Shown piece by piece: positions 46,401-57,498 of a stretch of 64,000 bases of DNA (positions are counted from its first letter, which is position 1; each line of letters starts with the position of its first letter). A program made the position numbers and the translations under genes. The notes beneath the pieces were generated by a model. The model did not search any database. It was not told where the DNA came from and saw only the letters and a program-made list of their open reading frames with translations. The stretch is from Xenopus tropicalis (taxonomy: Eukaryota > Chordata > Amphibia > Anura > Pipidae): positions 59,365,378-59,429,377 of the forward strand of contig NC_030678.2 of the NCBI RefSeq assembly GCF_000004195.4, in the 5' to 3' direction.

Positions 46401-46554
46401 GCAAGACAAGCACTACATTACCCTAACATACTGAGGAGCAGAAAATATCCCTGGTTATTTCCTATTCAGTTATTCATTTCTGTAAGTAAAGAACAAATAG
46501 TTTAAAATACAAAAAACAGAAAAATGCAAAAAGATGACAACAAGCAAAAAAGCA

Positions 46555-46945
46555 TGTTAGATTAAACTCCTCATTTAACCCCCGCGGTACCCTAGACTGA
46601 AGGGCCCAAATCCAAAATGACTCACATTGCAATAAGGATTTTTTCTTGTCACAGCCTGGTCTACTCTCAATTTTTTCAAGTATTTGCCAACGCAGTTGTG
46701 ATACCCTATGGCCTTTTTCGAAAAAAAAAAAAAAAATGCTTTGCTAATGTAGTTTCCTTTCTCTTTTTCTCTGAGATGATCACCCCTTGCCTCTTAAATA
46801 TGGCAAACTTTTCTGTGAGCTTCCTATATTTTCTTACAGAAAATCTAGGACTGTCAGAGAATTGATTAAGTCCAGGGAAAAGAAACCCCAATACAAATAC
46901 CAACAAAAAAGATTGGGAACATTCCCATGATATAATCGCGGACAT
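46555..46945 (-). pseudogene. Penelope-like C-terminal coding remnant (GIY-YIG end)
   Basis: The minus strand reads KYRKLTEKFAIFKRQGVIIS, then, after frame changes at an A-run, RVSQLRWQILEKIESRPG, KKKSLLQCESFWIWALQS and PRGLNEE. This is the C-terminal part of the GIY-YIG domain in Penelope-like ORFs (family pattern: LL-RE-YWIY-L...GLNEE). Several frame breaks. Confidence 0.6.
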
Positions 46946-46984
46946 TGCAATGGGATTATCCTAGGGGGGAGTGTAACCCACCCC

Positions 46985-47225
46985 CAAAAAGGTTCTAAAT
47001 TACAAATACATGGTTAGTTTAATTGTGATAGCTCTGATGTTGTGTATTGTATCAAATGCCCAGGTGGGTTGGCGTGTGTGGGGCAAATTGGCAGAGCTGT
47101 AAAAACCCAGTTAAATGAGTACAAGTCCACTATCCGCAATTATCAACCAACTAAGGAGAAGGACAAGAGGCAAGAGGTGATCATCTCAGAGAAAAAAGAA
47201 ATGAAACTACATTAGCAAAGCATTT
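46985..47225 (+). pseudogene. Penelope-like GIY-YIG N-terminal remnant
   Basis: The plus strand reads FNCDSSDVVYCIKCPGG, LACVGQIGRAVKTQLNEYKS and TIRNYQP. This matches the GIY-YIG core of Penelope-like elements (VVY-IKCPCGL-YVG-T-R-LK-R--EH). The second Tyr of the YVG motif is Cys and the Lys-Thr after VG is changed, so the nuclease core is decayed. Confidence 0.65.
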
Positions 47226-47658
47226 TTTCATACCCTTTAAATGTTATTTGGCCTCACTTTCCAGTTTGTCTGACGAAGGGGTTCACCCCAAAACGTTACT
47301 GTGTTGCACTGAATAAACGTGCAGGTTTTACCTGCTTATAATTGCCTGGCTGTGTCAGTATTTATGCTGTTAGCCATGAAGGCAGCCATTCAGATACAGG
47401 ATATACAGTAGATAACAGATAAGCTTTGTAGAATCCCATTGTATACTACAGAGCTTATCGGTTATCTGCTGTGTAACCTGTGCCTTTTCTCCTTTTCCAG
47501 TTCTGAATGGCTGCCCCCATGGCTACACATCAGCTTATTTATTTAAACTATAGTAGTGTTTCTGAAGCAAAGAAACACACCACTGTTACCAGTGCAGGGC
47601 AATACTACATTATATTTTCATTACTTTAAAACACTATTTTGTGCTACTGTTCCTTTAA

Positions 47659-48627
47659 TAGCTACCACAGCTAGTAGTATTTACTGGTCCCTATTAAAAA
47701 GCAAACATCTTACTGCTATGGTTTACTCTACACAGACAAAGTTAATGCCTTTTATTACATTTTAGGGGCTATTAGCAATCTTGTGTTAAACTACAATATA
47801 ATGCCCAGTATGTTGTTAAATAATTGTACAGCACTATAGCCTTTAAATAGAAAGGAGACTAGCCCATTAAACAGTAATAGAATGGTGTTGTCTCAGCTGT
47901 ATAGAAAAGGGGTACCACATGTGTTTTTATAACCTGCTCTCATTGCCAGTTTCCACATTTAATGTTGTAGTAGAAACAGTCAATCCAACTTTGTTTTCTG
48001 GAATCTTGGGGATTTCTTCCCCTTCCAAAAAAAAAATTGATTCAGGACTGATGGGAGCCTGAACAACATTTGTTCTCTTAAACTTCTCCTTTTTCTAAAA
48101 ATAAAATTCTAGTTTCAATTCCTTTTTTTCTTGATGGGGATTTTCCTGCAATATTTCAACATAATACCTCTCCATATATCAGATACCAGGAAATGTATAA
48201 CACACATTTAATCTCTATATGCATTACAAAGCTATGGCCAAGAAATTTGATTAATTCCTCATTTATTTTAACAGCTGACTATACCTATTTATGTTTGATG
48301 TATTAAATATGCAAAGGAGATATTTTTAGACTAAAACAATAGTCCTAAAAATGTACCTAAAAATACTAAAGAAATCTCAATACTGTAGCATTTGCTGCAA
48401 ATGACAATGTGATGTGATAGTTTTGCAATAAATTAACAAGCAGACACAATAATACAATTATTACTATTGGCTCATGTATAAAGCAAACTATAAACATATC
48501 CCTTAGCTCTATATAATAAAAAGGATCTATATTAAACATACAGATATTGTCCAATACAGGAGTGAGTAGGGCCCTCTCATTAGTCCTTACTATCTAAATG
48601 GGATATAACCATTTTATCAAAGCATAC
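47659..48627. other. No recognised feature
   Basis: AT-rich sequence without supported genes. Confidence 0.4.
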
Positions 48628-49163
48628 TAAGGGGCTGATTTACTAACCCACGAATCCGACCCGAATTGGAAAAGTTCCGACTTGAAAACGAACATTTTGC
48701 GACTTTTTCGTATTTGTTGCGATTTTTTCGGCTTCTTTACGAATTTTTCGTTACCAATACGATTTTTGCGTAAAAACACGAGTTTTTCGTAGCCATTACG
48801 AAAGTTGCGTAAAAAGTTGCGCTTTTTTCGTAGCGTTAAAACTTATGCGAAAAGTTGCGCCTTTTTCGTAGCGTTAAAACTTAAATGGTGCAAAGTTTCG
48901 CGTAAGTTTTAACGCTACGAAAAAAGCGCAACTTTTTGCGCAAGTTTTAACGCTACGAAAAATCGCCAGATTTTATGCACCTTTCGTAATGGCTACGAAA
49001 AACTCGCGTTTTTACGCAAAAATCGTATTGGTAACGAAAAATTCGTAAAGAAGCCGAAAAAATCGCAAAAAATACGAAAAAATCGCAAAATACCGATCAT
49101 TACGAAAAAAACACAATCGGACTCATTTCGACCCGTTCGTGGGTTAGTAAATGTGCCCCTTAA
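48628..49163. mobile_element. Palindromic MITE of the 'cccacgaatccg' Harbinger-like family
   Basis: taaggggctgatttactaaccc ... gggttagtaaatgtgccccttaa. The halves are long inverted repeats with many gcgacttttttcgtagcgtt/aacgctacgaaaaa words. The imperfect tip is near 48895-48910. Confidence 0.7.
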
Positions 49164-51010
49164 TGTAGAAAATGTAAAACAAAAAGCAAACTTTGGGGCT
49201 GGCCTCCCAAAGTGGTGTAAATCAGTTGGTCGTAAATTACAGAAAAAGAAACTAACATAAATAATCTTGAAATAAGACAATATAGTAAATGCCCATGCCA
49301 TATTTTGGATCACAGGTCTCAGGATATCAAACCCTTTACAAGTAATAGCATGACTACTTTGACAATGTTTACATACTGTATAATAGTAACCTAGTTATGA
49401 TTTGAAGGAGGGTTTGAGTAAATGATGGAATGTTGGACTGTAAAATAAAAAAATAATAATTCCTGCCATATTAGGACTCTTTGACAAAAACACAAAAAGG
49501 AGCAGATTTACTTTGTTAACTTGTAAAACAGATTACAGGCCCTTTCATGTCTAATAGGTTATTTTTTTGGACAGGAACAACTACTCATAGCTGTCGTATA
49601 TATCCAGATGAACTGTCTATTAGCTTTAATAAATAAGAAAAACTTTCCTTAGAGAAAAGAGTCTTGGGATGGTTCTGCTTGCCAGTGAAAGGGCAGTAAC
49701 AAAGGGAACTCCCTGTTTGTACAGAAGACAGTCACACCAGTTTAGTGGATTCTCCTAAACCATGTAACAAAATGACCACTCTGATCCTAGACTAAATAAG
49801 ATGCATTTTTCTTTCTTTCATTTAAGTGACAGTAACACATTTCCACTTTTATCAAAAATGTGTCATTATCGCTTTAATAAACCACCTACCAGCCAACAAC
49901 CATGCCCCCTGACTCAAGCAGACCCCCTTTATGGACCTGTGTTGGAGTCTGACTCTACGCTACTGTGGATCTTTAGAATGTCAGTTTAGGTCAAAATGGT
50001 TTATAGAGATTGGGTGATAAACAAGGACTAAATGAGGATAGCAGAAGAGGGCGAGAGACAACTGAAAAATGAACTGAATTTAAGTGGCATTTCCAAGGCT
50101 ACCTAGAAAACCAGAAAGCTAAATTGCCTATATTTATTTTTCAAAATGTGAATCATGTTTTTTCAGTAAAAATATCCATTATGCAAATCTGAAAGTAGGC
50201 AAGAAAAGAGTGTCCAAGTTCATTTTTCCCCTATCAAACAACTAGATGTTTTTTTAGACTTTTACCTTTGACACTAGATCATAGTTATAATCTCACTGCC
50301 CTACTCAGCACTAGAGTAGTTGTCTGAGATATCTACCACATTTAGTTGCTGGGGTGTATCAAGTGATGTCAGATATGATTTCGGTAGCAGTCACATACAA
50401 ATATTATCATAATTACTTTTTTGTGTTCATTTCTGGGTCGGAATGCTCATTAAGTACCACAGTGTTTTTACTTCAAATAAGTTCCATCTTCTCCATGAAA
50501 GGTATATCAGTATTCTGTGTTACTTGTATCTTAAAAAAAATTAATTAACAAATGAAAGGATGTCTGCAAATAAATACTCCTCTGCATGTTGGTAATTTTC
50601 TACATTGTTCAGCCTTGTGGTGCCCTCAAAGAACCATATGGAGTATGCAAAACTCCTGGCACTGCAAATGCCACTTCGCTCTGAGAATGCCTGCCCTTTT
50701 ATGGAGGAAAGAGAAATATATTATTTAAAGTTGTTAATTATCTTCTTCTCCACAGTCCAGTGTTGTGCAGAGAAAATGTAATGATTTATGTGTGCAAGCT
50801 AGGTTTATTACACAAAAGGGTTGATTTATGAGCAAAATGAAAATCATATGCAGAATGGCACAGTATTAAAAGCTTTTTATGCTGCTTACAGGTTGAGCTA
50901 ATAGGCTGCTTTAAACTGCTAAAATGACTTGCACATAAGGTTCAAACTACATGGTGCATGAAAACAATGGAGCCCCAAAATTAGGAACTGTCTTGAGGAG
51001 GTGTTAATTC
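49164..51010. other. No recognised gene
   Basis: AT-rich sequence; ORFs under 66 codons with no signature. Confidence 0.4.
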
Positions 51011-51018
51011 CAAGGCAC

Positions 51019-51431
51019 TAGTGATGAGCAAATCTGCCCCGAATCTTTTAAAAGATTCGCAAAATGGCAAAAAATTCACGAAACGGCAAAAATGTCACGC
51101 GTAAAAAAAAAATTTGGACGTGCGACTATTCTTTTGATGCCTGTGACTATTCTTGCGACTATTCTTGTGACAATTTGGACGTGCGACTATTCTTTTGATG
51201 CCTGCGACTATTCTTGCAACAATTTGGACTTGGGATTATTCTTTTGACGCCCGCGACTATTCTTGCGACAATTTTTGGACACGCGACTATTCTTGCGACA
51301 ATTTTTGGACGCGAGGCAAATTTTTCTGTGGCAAATTTTTTCATCTGTTTCACAAAACAATCCACTAATGGCGAAAAATTCGGAAAATTTGCCGCGAATC
51401 CATGCCTGCCGAAACATTTTGCCCATCACTA
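51019..51431. mobile_element. hAT-like MITE with 8-bp TSD and internal minisatellite
   Basis: tagtgatgagc ... cccatcacta, bracketed by caaggcac (51011-51018 and 51432-51439). Inside, 51119-51311 consists of repeats of gcgactattcttgcgacaattt and gcgactattcttttgatgcc in units of 30-61 bp. Confidence 0.8.
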
Positions 51432-52213
51432 CAAGGCACCCTTTGTGTTTTCCTCCAAACAGGCAACAGACTTGCACCTAATAAACTGCAAACTTAACAC
51501 TATTTGCACCCACAAAAGATTGCAAAATACACAACAGCACAATTTATGTGCAGTTAAGCACTATACTGGGATATTATTACTGCTTAAAGACAAATGTTGC
51601 TAATAATTAGTATTAGGTTAACTATTGATCTGTTAAATGTGTGTTTAAAGTGTGTTGAAAGTTCAATGGTTACTGAAAAATTGTGGCAAATTTTTAAAAA
51701 TTATCAAACATATGACCTAATAATTTTTAGGCAAAATGTTTATACCAGTTGGAAACCAGTTTATGGCAGTCAGGCGTACTTATCCCCACTTTCTTATGTA
51801 TTGTCATTTAGAAACAAAAATAAAGAATCTCTGCAAACTGCATTGTATTGACTGCCACCTCCTACATAGGACGATTTGAAGCTGACATTATGTAGACTTG
51901 AGTGGTGAGTGAATTTGTTTCGTTTGCAAAACAGAGAAAACACATTGAAGTCAATGGGTGTTTTTTTGAGGTGATTTTGCATTTTGTGTGCATTTTGCTT
52001 ATGATTTTCTGGGACCTCTGACCAAACACCAGTTTTACTCAACATTTAAGCTTGTTTTTTAAAGTGTCTAGTTCAACTGTGTGCCTGTGATAGGGTTGAA
52101 CTGGGTTCTGGGAAAAAAAACCCAATGGGCCACAATTCAAGTGGGGCTGGTCTTGTGTCTCTCATATAGTTTTCACCAAGATGTGCTACCTAATGCCCCT
52201 CAGCCACCCTCAC

Positions 52214-53324
52214 TAGAGATGTAGCGAACCTCACAAAAAAAGTTCGCGAACCTGTTTGTGAACTTCTGCCAAAAAGTGCGAACTTTTGCGAACTTTGCGA
52301 ACCCCATAGACTTCAATGGGAAGGCGAACTTTAAAACCTAGAAAACCCATTTCTGGCCAGAAAACTGATTTTAAAGTTGTTTAAAGGGTGCCACGACCTG
52401 GACAGTGACATGCAGGAGGGGGATCAAGGGCAAAAATTTCTCTGAAAAATACGTTGTTGACACAGCGTTCCGTTTTGTGCTGTAAAGGGCAGAAATCACA
52501 CTACATTCCTAAACTTGTGTAATAAACTGCTTTAAAATGTCCAGCGTCTACATGCCAATCAAGTCGTGTAAAGGTTACGGCCGGTTCACACGCAAAGACA
52601 AAACGCTGCAGTAGTGGATACGGAGTATATTATTACTGGTAGAAAAACATCGCTCAAGTGATTTTATTGCAATGTCACTACTATGTGTAACGTGTTTAGT
52701 GCACTACTATGAATAACAGCAAACAGCACTGGACACGTTAAAGAACAGTAACTTAAATAAAAAAAAAAAAATTAATAATAAAAAAAAAAAGTGATCTCTG
52801 GTTGGTGCTGGGGGTGAACTACTATGAGCAGCACACTTGTCTCCAACACACACAGATGGAGCTGCAGTACACAATGAAAAGAAGAGTAACAGTAATCAGA
52901 AAATAAAAGCAGTCCTTACAAGGACTATTGGGTTACAGCAGATGAGATCAGCAGGACAGCTGCCCACAGCAGCTACATACAGAGCAGTAGAAAGTAGATT
53001 ACTAGTCAGCAAAGCTACCTAAACTGTCCCTCAAACCCCTGCACAGCTCTCTCCCTATACTAACTCATCAAGCACACACAGGCAGAATGTAAAATGGCTG
53101 CTGGGCTTCGGTTTATATATGGAAGGGAGTGGTCCGGGGGTGGTCCAGGAGGGAGAGCTGCCTGATTGGCTGCCATGTATCTGCTGGCCCTGGGGTGAGA
53201 GGTCAAAATTTGGCTCCAGCTAAGGCGAACCCAAAATCGCGAACTTCGCTAAAAGTTCGCGAACTTGCGAACACCCGATTTTCATGCGAATTAGTTCTCC
53301 GGCGAACAGTTCGCTACATCTCTA
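52214..53324. mobile_element. Non-autonomous hAT-like element, 1.1 kb, 8-bp TSD
   Basis: tagagatgtagcgaac ... gttcgctacatctcta, bracketed by accctcac (52206-52213 and 53325-53332). Subterminal gttcgcgaac-type words occur at both ends. The interior includes A-rich runs near 52760-52790 and no transposase. Confidence 0.8.
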
Positions 53325-53332
53325 ACCCTCAC

Positions 53333-54589
53333 TCTACCTACACCCCATTTTATTTTATTCCTGCAGGCAAAGGCAGGCACTGCCAGTCACCACAGAGAAT
53401 TCTTGTTGGCGCCTCTTTCACAGCACATAACAAACAGTGCAGCATTGTACCAGCCATTCCTGGCATCACTGGCTAGGTTGTCTTGATACCTTCACATGGG
53501 AAGAGAAGCATAATAAAGCAGATGCAGCAAAGCATCTAGCATTACCTGAAAACAACTGCAGCTTCAACCCCTAATACTGAGCATATGGATCGAGAAGACT
53601 GGTCAGTGGTGGAAGAATTTTGTACTGGGAATTTAGATAGATTTAGGTCCTTCAGGTGTGTCTGCTCTGGTCTGGAAAGACCTCATATTTGCCACTGCTA
53701 GGCTAACTGTACACAGCAAGTGGAGGGTGTACTGGGGGGCACATGCAAAGATGAACTGGACTCCTTTTTTTTAACTGCGGGTTTACATGTTAGGTGGGGG
53801 CCCCATGAGGTCAGGTTTCTCTGTTCTCTGTTACCCCAGTCTGACACAGGACAGTGAGGCATAAAGGAGAAACTGACTTTGAGCTCCTGTGTATAGAGAT
53901 ATTTTCACTCACTGTAAAACGAATAAGCAGTTCCTGAATTCCTGAAGTCAATTCCTGAATATAGCAGATTTATGCATACACATATTTACTGTCATGCCTA
54001 AAAGGGAAAAGTTTATAATGAAGATCTGGTTAATGTCAGATGAATATCCAAGTCTTAAAGGAATCTTTGAAATAATAACACAAACATTTCTCTGCAAGCA
54101 GACTGGTATATGCAAGCAACACGCATAAACGAGCTAATGTTTCCTTGTATGGGTAGAGCAGCATCTGTCTAAATGAACCGTTCTGCTTATTGGCTTCTGT
54201 TCAGCCAAAGAGCAGTAAATCTGAGCATAACGTATTTTGCTATAAGAATTCCAGCTTGCACTTTAATAATAAAAAAGGCTGAGCTGTATCTTGATATGAA
54301 CTGCTGTAGCTGCTATTCTCCAGGGACAGGGCCCGGAATTTTTTTTTTGCAGGATTGCAGGGGGTGGCCAGGCTCTCAGTGTTATGGCCCTGATATCCAG
54401 TGTTTCACAATCTGGTTTGTTGTTTGCTAGAACTTAATACCAGTATGTCTATATTCTCTTTTCTACATTACTTTTCAACCACCCCTAAGGCAGGCAGTAA
54501 GGACAGGGCTAAGCCGAATTGCCTAGCCCTGCTCTCTGCACTAAGAGCCAGATTTTTCTATGTCGGTTTGGTACAGAGTGTAGAGTGCA
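53333..54589. other. No recognised gene
   Basis: Moderate GC, no signature. Confidence 0.35.
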
Positions 54590-54593
54590 GCAC

Positions 54594-54620
54594 GTGGGGG
54601 GGGGGGGGGTTGGGGGGGGC
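54594..54620 (+). repeat. Poly-G tract
   Basis: 14 consecutive G's, then tt, then 8 more G's; potential quadruplex or an assembly-prone run. Confidence 0.8.
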
Positions 54621-54834
54621 AAGTACTTAGGAAATGGGCATTAAGGGCACACTTTTGTACTACTTAGTGTTCTTGCAAATAGAAAAAGGGGGCACCCCTT
54701 TACTATACAGATACATAGATGGGTCATTTGCAGCATGCACAGAACAATTTCACATGGATTGCCCATGTTTTTTACCTACAATGTAGTCAATGCCAGAATT
54801 GCTGTGTCAACAAGGGCAGATGTGCATGTCGCAG

Positions 54835-55054
54835 CAGGGGCGGGCCGAGCCGACAGGGTGCCCTAGGCAACCCGGTTGGCTACCTCGCCCCTGCACCTAC
54901 ATCGCGCACCCGCGCCGGCACCTTGTGAGATGCAAAGCGGCGCACAACTGCTGATCGCGTACTAGGGGTAGGCAGGAGAGGCTCCTGCCTGGCGCCCCCC
55001 AATCGTTGCGCCCTAGGCAGCTGCCTCTTCTGCCTACCCCTAGTTCCAGCCCTG
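54835..55054. mobile_element. Small hAT-like MITE, 8-bp TSD
   Basis: caggggcgggcc ... agttccagccctg with tgtcgcag on both sides (54827-54834 and 55055-55062). An internal inverted pair, ctaggggtaggcaggag and ctgcctacccctag, is present. GC-rich. Confidence 0.75.
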
Positions 55055-55397
55055 TGTCGCAGTTGTGGCCAATGAGTAAGAATTGAAGCACTTCAATGCA
55101 GATGCTCCTCTGGGTGGTGCCAATTCCGGTACTCGGCATTAAAATGACTCTTTAAGCTCTAGTTTGTGCTTCAGTTGATGCTGGCCGATGTGAGCACCCC
55201 AGAGCTACCACCACCTTTCAATGTGTTTTCCAGGGCTGCATTAATTGATGCACTTGCACAAAATTTGTAACAATAGATTGGATGAAGACAGCGATGCTGA
55301 GTGCAACTATATGAAAGTGCAAGGAAGCAATTAGCTTTGTTTGGTTTGAACGCAAATACCTTAACGCACTGAATTTTTCACAACAGTAGCACACTTT

Positions 55398-55707
55398 GGG
55401 GCACATTCATGAAAACGTGAGTTCGAATGGGACAAATTTGGATTGGATACGAAAATTTCTGAAGATCGCAAATATCACGAAAAAGCTTACAAAAAAATCA
55501 TATTAGTCACGATAATATCATATTGGTGATCCGAAAGTCACAAAACTTTCATACCGAACGATTGTAAACAGCGGGAAAACCGTTCTGATTTTTTCACACA
55601 AGTGTACGTAAAAGTCACACAAGCCTACGAAAAAGTCACACAAGACACGAAAAATTTGGCGAAAATACGCTCTGAGTCTTAGTTCGTGTCTTAGTAAATC
55701 TGCCCCT
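55398..55707. repeat. Diverged Harbinger-like MITE
   Basis: ggggcacattcatgaaaacgtgag ... cgtgtcttagtaaatctgcccc, inverted; internal cacgaaaa and tacgaaaaagtcac words. Confidence 0.5.
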
Positions 55708-57060
55708 TTGTGTGGCTGCAACTGCACTTAATAAAATACCACTTTTGTCTCCTGCTCCTGTTTGGAGAAATACTGCAATTGGAGAGTTTCACGTTCCAGA
55801 TGGTGGTGTGAGACTTCTGAATTTAAATTTTCTTGCACTGGATATTGGACCATTAATTTATATTGAAAAGCAGTTATGAAAAGTGAAAAGCATCACTTAG
55901 GATATAGTTGACATGACAGAAATTGACAACAATAATTTATTGTAACTGTCAGAAATGTCCTGTAGTACATCCCATATTTTTATTTCTTTTTAAGCTAAAC
56001 AGGGCAAATCATATTTATAAAGAGTCAACATAATCTGCAGCGCTGTACAGTAAATAGGAGTATACACTGAAAAAAACAAGATTACATACAAAAAAAACAA
56101 CCAATAACCCATACCAGAGCACAAGGGGGCCCTGTACAAAGGGCTGTACAATATATAAAATAATTTGATGTTAAAAAAAACCCAATCATTTCTTATTACT
56201 AAAAATAACACTTAAGTAATAATGATCATAGCTCATTATTTAAAAAGGTATAAATGCTCCCCCTTGTTTCTTAGTTGCCTTAGGGTATAGTCCTCTAAAA
56301 TACAGAAATACCTTGTCCGGAGCATTCCAGATAACAGATCCAAATGCTGAGTTATGTATAGCACACTATAATGATGTCACCTCTAATGTGTAGGATGGAG
56401 TCTGAGGTTTATGTAGGTGCTGTCATTTCCAAAATTGTTTTTGTTCTATTTTAGTGGTAGCAGGGAACATGTGAGATCAGTCTGCTGGCGCCATGCTCAA
56501 AATGGTTAAATACTGAATCACACATTATTATAAAATGAAGTTTGCTAATTTAAAGGCAGTCTAAAACCTAGTGAGTTCCTAATAATGAGAGGTTGCTGTA
56601 ACTTATATATTTAGAGAAAAAGTTATTGCTTTTTCTAGTTTAAAATGTAAATTAATCTGAAAACCAAGCGGGCAACTAAAACTCCAATTTACACATTTAC
56701 ACCAGGGCAGTATTCACAAAAATGGCAATATGCCAATATTGGAGTAAAAGGACCAATGACACAGAAAAGTTAAATGAAATTGGATGCAATTAAATATAAT
56801 GTACTTTTACCCAACACTGGCAAAGATTGTGTGCTTGCTTCAGAGGCTCTACTGTAGTTTATATAAATAAGCTGCTGTGTATCCATGGGAACAGCCATTC
56901 AAGTTGATATTGGGCTATAGGATACAAGTCTACAAAGGAAATAACAGATAAGCTCTGTAAAATGCATTGGTTTAATTTCTTACACAGAAAGTTATGGGTC
57001 ATGAGTTTTGCCACCAATCATGCAATCAGGGTGGAAGGGGCCTAATTTTTTTTTTGCTGC
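55708..57060. other. No recognised gene
   Basis: Includes a T2-like left fragment around 56765-56960 (taatgtacttttac...gcactgg-like, acagccattcaa, gataacagataagctctgta). Otherwise unassigned. Confidence 0.4.
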
Positions 57061-57064
57061 CTGT

Positions 57065-57385
57065 GTGTGCCATACTCTGCCTGCCCTATGCTGTCTGTAT
57101 GTGCCATACTCTGCCTGCCCTATGCGGCCTGTATGTGCCATACTCTACCTGCCCTATGCTGCCTGTGTGTGCCATACTCTGCCTGCCCTATGCTGCCTGT
57201 GTGTGCCATACTCTGCCTGCCCTATGCTGCCTGTGTGTGCCATACTCTGCCTGCCCTATGCTGCCTGTGTGTGCCATACTCTACCTGCCCTATACTGCCT
57301 GTATGTGCCATACTATACCTGCCCTTAGCTGCCTGTGTGTGCCATGCTCTCTCTGCCCTATCCTGCCTGTGTGTGCTATACACAG
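57065..57385 (+). repeat. 34-bp minisatellite, about nine to ten units
   Basis: The unit gtgccatactctgcctgccc plus tatgctgcctgtgt repeats at 34-bp spacing (starts 57069, 57103, 57137 ...). Because 34 is not a multiple of three, all three frames stay open and give look-alike Cys/Pro-rich ORFs that are not genes. Confidence 0.85.
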
Positions 57386-57399
57386 TACATAAAGTGACA

Positions 57400-57498
57400 C
57401 AATGCTGGTCTGATGTGTGAAGAAGTGAACAATGTGGGTGATTACAGCCTGAGGTGTGAACAATGCATGGATTAAAAGGTGTGAACTGTGCAGGGGAT
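57400..57498 (+). repeat. Degenerate 'ggtgtgaacaatgcag-gattacagc' tandem repeat
   Basis: Units of about 30 bp with gtgaacaatg and gattacagcctga; the same units resume at 58655-58715 after the transposon. Confidence 0.55.

Larger units (their letters stand above)
45674..47340. mobile_element. Penelope-like element remnant, tail-out inverted arrangement
   Basis: 114-bp inverted arms (45674-45787 and 47227-47340, with aagcaggtaaaacctgcacg at the outer end) flank two divergent coding remnants that read outwards from about 46945. The GIY-YIG-type coding similarity (see the two pseudogene entries) and tail sequence identify a Penelope-like retroelement. Inverted partial copies at the end are known for this class. 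Confidence 0.65.
44390..47658. mobile_element. T2-like MITE split by a 2.8-kb insertion
   Basis: The left half 44390-44540 (ttaaaggaacagtaatgcc...) and the right half 47371-47658 (...gctactgttcctttaa) together make one MITE like 43880-44304. The insert 44541-47370 is bracketed by tagccatgaaaggcag / tagccatgaaggcag, a 15-16-bp target-site duplication with one indel. Confidence 0.8.

Noticed and set aside
57065..57385. Regular repeats suggesting a CRISPR-like array
   Set aside because: Units abut at 34 bp with no unique spacers, and the DNA is vertebrate. It is a minisatellite.
56994..57420. Cys/Pro-rich ORFs of 106-132 codons
   Set aside because: All three frames are open because a 34-bp unit is repeated; no start, signal or family supports a protein.
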